Source: Candidatus Nanopelagicales bacterium
Lineage (GTDB): Bacteria; Actinomycetota; Actinomycetes; Nanopelagicales; Nanopelagicaceae
Assembly: GCA_030832365.1 (NCBI GenBank)
Contig: JAURJF010000051.1
Span: 1-7,171, forward strand
Length of the DNA stretch: 7,171 bases
Reading direction: 5' to 3'
The notes beneath the pieces were generated by a model. It was not told the DNA's origin and did no database searches. It saw nothing but the letters and a program-made list of their open reading frames with translations. The stretch's first letter is position 1, and each line of letters opens with the position of its first letter. The position numbers and the translations under genes are program-made. Below, piece by piece: positions 4,834 through 7,171 of this stretch.

Positions 4834-5208
4834 TTAAGCCATTACCGCCCAAATAACTAGAGCGAAAATTGATAGTCCAAGACCAATTACTGCAATTGCA
4901 GTTAGTGATAGAAAGTCTCTTGATCCAGCAATCTTCTTAGTAAGAGCTGATGCATCCTTTAGCTTGCCCATATCAAGAAGTAGGGCCTCTGCCTCACGGA
5001 TTGCGGCGTATTGGGAGACGATTGCTAGAAATCCAGTTACTGCTGCAACGCCGATTACTAGATATCCAGCTTCATCGCTAGCTGTTGCTAGGGTTCCTTG
5101 GGCAGCAAGAACAAATACTGCAATTAATACTAAGGCTGGAGCTACTTGAGCCATGATGATCTGCATGCGCTTTTCGTTCCAGAGCTTTAATAGGGCTTTC
5201 TCATCCAT
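4834..5208 (-). CDS. Three-helix membrane protein, 124 aa, function unknown
   Basis: The N-terminus is charged (MDEKALLKLWNEKRMQ). Predicted membrane helices lie at about 17-37, 48-69 and 99-123. A cytosolic amphipathic segment between helices 2 and 3 (REAEALLLDMGKLKDASALTKKIAGSRD, 71-98) looks helical and holds most of the charged residues. No enzymatic motif or named family is recognised. It is not a transporter of any standard size; a small accessory or structural membrane protein is possible. ATG 5208 is preceded by a purine-rich AGAGAGAAG, a weak Shine-Dalgarno. The next in-frame ATGs are codons 15 and 19, just before the first helix. It lies 131 nt downstream of clpC on the same strand and is tightly coupled to the 41-aa gene. 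Confidence 0.7.
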   Translation of the reverse strand: MDEKALLKLWNEKRMQIIMAQVAPALVLIAVFVLAAQGTLATASDEAGYLVIGVAAVTGFLAIVSQYAAIREAEALLLDMGKLKDASALTKKIAGSRDFLSLTAIAVIGLGLSIFALVIWAVMA

Positions 5209-5339
5209 ATTTTTCTTCTCTCTTTTTTTTCAGGCTAGTGCCTGTTAGGGGTAAAGCGTAAGGCAGATTGCTCACCAACGCAGAGTTATCACTGCAAATG
5301 TCACTTGAAGAGATTGCTCCCCAGGCCAACCTAACTAAA
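5209..5339. other. Intergenic gap between clpC and the 124-aa membrane-protein gene
   Basis: This 131-nt gap is the longest non-coding stretch in the window. It holds a short inverted repeat, CAGGC-TAGT-GCCTG at 5231-5244. On the minus strand this hairpin is followed by eight A, not T, so it is not an intrinsic terminator for clpC. AGATTGCTC occurs twice (5265-5273 and 5311-5319) in direct orientation. No convincing promoter, RNA gene or small coding frame was seen on either strand. Confidence 0.5.
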
Positions 5340-7171
5340 TTAAGCTGTTGGAGCCTCTGCTAGATCTTCAGGAGAATCAGGAAGTGCTTCGCGAGGCACT
5401 CCTTTGAAGGTTAATGTCTCTTTGCCTTCTTCTCCCTCAACATCGATAAGGATTATCTGACCGCTCTTGATCTCACCAAAGAGAATCTTCTCTGATAAGA
5501 CATCCTCAATCTCTCGTTGAATTGTTCTGCGCAGTGGACGAGCACCTAGCACTGGGTCATAACCACGATGGGCAAGTACTGCCTTTGCCTTTGAGGTTAA
5601 CTCAATTCCCATATCTTTTGCCTTAAGGCGCGTCTCAAGATTTGTAATCATCAAGTCAACAATCTGAACGATTTCGTTTTCAGATAACTGATGGAAGACG
5701 ATTACATCATCGATGCGGTTTAGAAATTCTGGTCTGAAGTGGGTCTTTAGCTCATCTTGGACCTTATTCTTCATACGCTCATAATTTCCTAGAGCATCAT
5801 TGACGTTAGTAAAACCAAGGGCTAAGGACTTGGAGATATCGCGAGTTCCAAGGTTGGTTGTCATGATGATTACAGTGTTCTTGAAATCAACTTGACGTCC
5901 TTGAGCATCAGTTAGTCGACCTTCTTCTAGAACTTGTAGGAGTGAATTGAAGATATCTGGGTGAGCTTTTTCAATCTCATCAAATAGCACAACAGAAAAT
6001 GGTCGGCGACGAACTTTCTCGGTTAATTGACCACCCTCGTCATATCCAACATATCCTGGAGGAGCGCCAAAGAGGCGAGAGGCTGTGTGCTTCTCAGAAT
6101 ACTCTGACATATCAAGTGCGATGAGTGCATCCTCATCACCGAAGAGGAATTGGGCAAGAGTTCTTGAGAGTTCTGTCTTACCCACTCCAGAGGGGCCTGC
6201 GAAAATAAATGATCCACCTGGGCGCTTAGGATCTTTTAGCCCTGCGCGAGTACGACGAATTGCTTGAGAGAGAGCTTTAATTGCTTGCTCTTGGCCAATC
6301 ACGCGCTTATGGAGTTCATCTTCCATACGAAGCAAGCGAGATGTCTCGGCTTCAGTTAACTTAAATACCGGAATTCCTGTTGCAGTTGAGAGAACTTCAG
6401 CGATTAACTCCTCATCAACTTCTGCAACTACATCAAGGTCTCCTGCCTTCCAGGATTTTTCGCGCTCAGATTTTTCAACCATTAATTGCTTCTCTTTATC
6501 GCGAAGCGATGCGGCCTTTTCAAAATCTTGGCCATCTATTGCTGACTCTTTCTCTTTTCTAACATCAGCGATCTTGTCATCAAAGGCGCGTAGTTCAGGA
6601 GGGGCGGTCATGCGACGAATGCGAAGGCGAGATCCTGCCTCATCGAGAAGGTCAATGGCTTTATCTGGCAAGAAACGATCTGCGATATAGCGATCTGCCA
6701 GCGTTGCAGCAGCGACAATTGCATCATCATTTATTGAAACTTTATGGTGTGATTCATAGCGATCACGAAGACCTTTTAGGATCTCAATGGTGTGGGTAAG
6801 TGATGGCTCAGCTACTTGAATTGGCTGGAAGCGACGCTCTAGCGCAGCATCCTTTTCCAAGTGCTTGCGATACTCATCAAGAGTTGTTGCGCCAATTGTC
6901 TGGAGCTCACCACGTGCAAGCATTGGCTTTAGGATGCTTGCTGCATCAATTGCGCCCTCTGCTGCGCCTGCGCCAACTAGTGTGTGAATTTCATCGATAA
7001 ACAAAATGATGTCGCCTCTGGTGCGAATCTCTTTTAATACTTTCTTTAAGCGCTCTTCAAAATCACCACGATAGCGAGATCCTGCAACTAAGGCGCCTAG
7101 ATCTAGTGAATAGAGCTGCTTATCTTTTAGCGTCTCTGGGATATCGCCTTTAACAATTGCTTGAGCTAAAC
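5340..7171 (-). CDS. clpC: ATP-dependent Clp protease ATP-binding subunit ClpC (AAA+ unfoldase), N-terminus outside window
   Basis: The frame stays open from the window edge to TAA 5342-5340 and gives 609 residues of a roughly 840-residue protein. The N-terminal repeats and first Walker A are outside the window. ClpC unfolds proteins with ATP and feeds them to ClpP. Numbering visible residues, NBD1 shows pore loop RYRGDFEER (32-40), Walker B ILFIDE (55-60) and LERRF (110-114). The middle domain has a UVR-like helix (DGQDFEKAASLRDKEKQL, near 212-229), the feature separating ClpC from ClpA. NBD2 has Walker A GPSGVGKT (325-332), pore loop GYVG (372-375), Walker B VVLFDE (393-398), ClpP-contact tripeptide LGF (451-453) in a loop typical of actinobacterial ClpC1, arginine finger in FLNRID (R485) and sensor 2 GARPLRR (542-548). 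The acidic C-terminal tail ends in APTA. All visible key residues are intact. Confidence 0.97.
   Translation of the reverse strand, partial: LAQAIVKGDIPETLKDKQLYSLDLGALVAGSRYRGDFEERLKKVLKEIRTRGDIILFIDEIHTLVGAGAAEGAIDAASILKPMLARGELQTIGATTLDEYRKHLEKDAALERRFQPIQVAEPSLTHTIEILKGLRDRYESHHKVSINDDAIVAAATLADRYIADRFLPDKAIDLLDEAGSRLRIRRMTAPPELRAFDDKIADVRKEKESAIDGQDFEKAASLRDKEKQLMVEKSEREKSWKAGDLDVVAEVDEELIAEVLSTATGIPVFKLTEAETSRLLRMEDELHKRVIGQEQAIKALSQAIRRTRAGLKDPKRPGGSFIFAGPSGVGKTELSRTLAQFLFGDEDALIALDMSEYSEKHTASRLFGAPPGYVGYDEGGQLTEKVRRRPFSVVLFDEIEKAHPDIFNSLLQVLEEGRLTDAQGRQVDFKNTVIIMTTNLGTRDISKSLALGFTNVNDALGNYERMKNKVQDELKTHFRPEFLNRIDDVIVFHQLSENEIVQIVDLMITNLETRLKAKDMGIELTSKAKAVLAHRGYDPVLGARPLRRTIQREIEDVLSEKILFGEIKSGQIILIDVEGEEGKETLTFKGVPREALPDSPEDLAEAPTA

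Noticed and set aside
5223..5244. Hairpin CAGGC-TAGT-GCCTG beside an eight-base T run, as a terminator
   Set aside because: The T run precedes the hairpin on the plus strand, and on the minus strand the hairpin is followed by A. Neither strand has stem-then-T order, and no plus-strand gene ends there.
5265..5319. Direct repeat AGATTGCTC in the clpC downstream gap
   Set aside because: Only two short copies with no third unit, no symmetry and no clear promoter nearby.
5298..5363. Plus-strand 21-codon frame beginning ATGTCACTTGAAGAG
   Set aside because: It runs into the 3' end of clpC on the opposite strand, has no ribosome binding site and shows no protein motif.
6023..7000. Plus- and minus-strand frames of 60-66 codons inside clpC
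   Set aside because: They are shadows of a strongly conserved AAA+ coding frame and show no family motif.

Overview
The window looks like part of a streamlined, low-to-moderate GC actinobacterial chromosome. A freshwater planktonic lineage such as Nanopelagicales (acI) or a close relative is the best guess. Three things support this. It has a heliorhodopsin gene whose key residues align at a constant offset of two with the actinobacterial prototype 48C12. It has a ClpC of the actinobacterial type. Its genes are packed with almost no intergenic space. The taxon is inferred from these traits, because no rRNA or other strict marker is present.

Layout. Positions 1-1978 (+) are a compact gene run: the C-terminal part of an SPFH/band-7 membrane-scaffold protein, a GNAT acetyltransferase, and a YqjM-like Old Yellow Enzyme that begins with TTG. 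Positions 1981-2448 (-) encode a four-helix PsiE-family membrane protein, divergent from a complete heliorhodopsin at 2550-3317 (+). The 101-nt divergent region holds a perfect 16-bp palindrome over the probable -35 of the PsiE-like gene. Tail to tail with the rhodopsin, with no base between the stop codons, is a 45-aa zinc-ribbon gene of the DUF2256 type (3318-3455, -). Next come a HigB/HigA-like toxin-antitoxin pair (3544-4291, +) and a small RDD-family membrane protein (4320-4703, +). On the minus strand are a 41-aa single-helix protein (4706-4831), a 124-aa three-helix protein (4834-5208), and clpC, truncated at its 5' end by the window edge (5340-7171).

How it fits together. The distinctive part is 1981-3455: a retinal photoreceptor-type rhodopsin bracketed by a PsiE-like membrane protein and a DUF2256 zinc ribbon. 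It may be a light-sensing or light-stress module, but the sequence shows only adjacency, shared regulatory space and intact photochemical residues. Several genes (rhodopsin, toxin, RDD protein, PsiE-like) have a TAnnnT hexamer five or six bases before the start codon and no Shine-Dalgarno sequence, which suggests leaderless mRNAs. The three convergent gene pairs are separated by 2, 0 and 2 nt and show no intrinsic terminator. No rRNA, tRNA, CRISPR array, insertion sequence or origin was seen. No stretch over 300 bases lacks a gene; the longest gap is 5209-5339.
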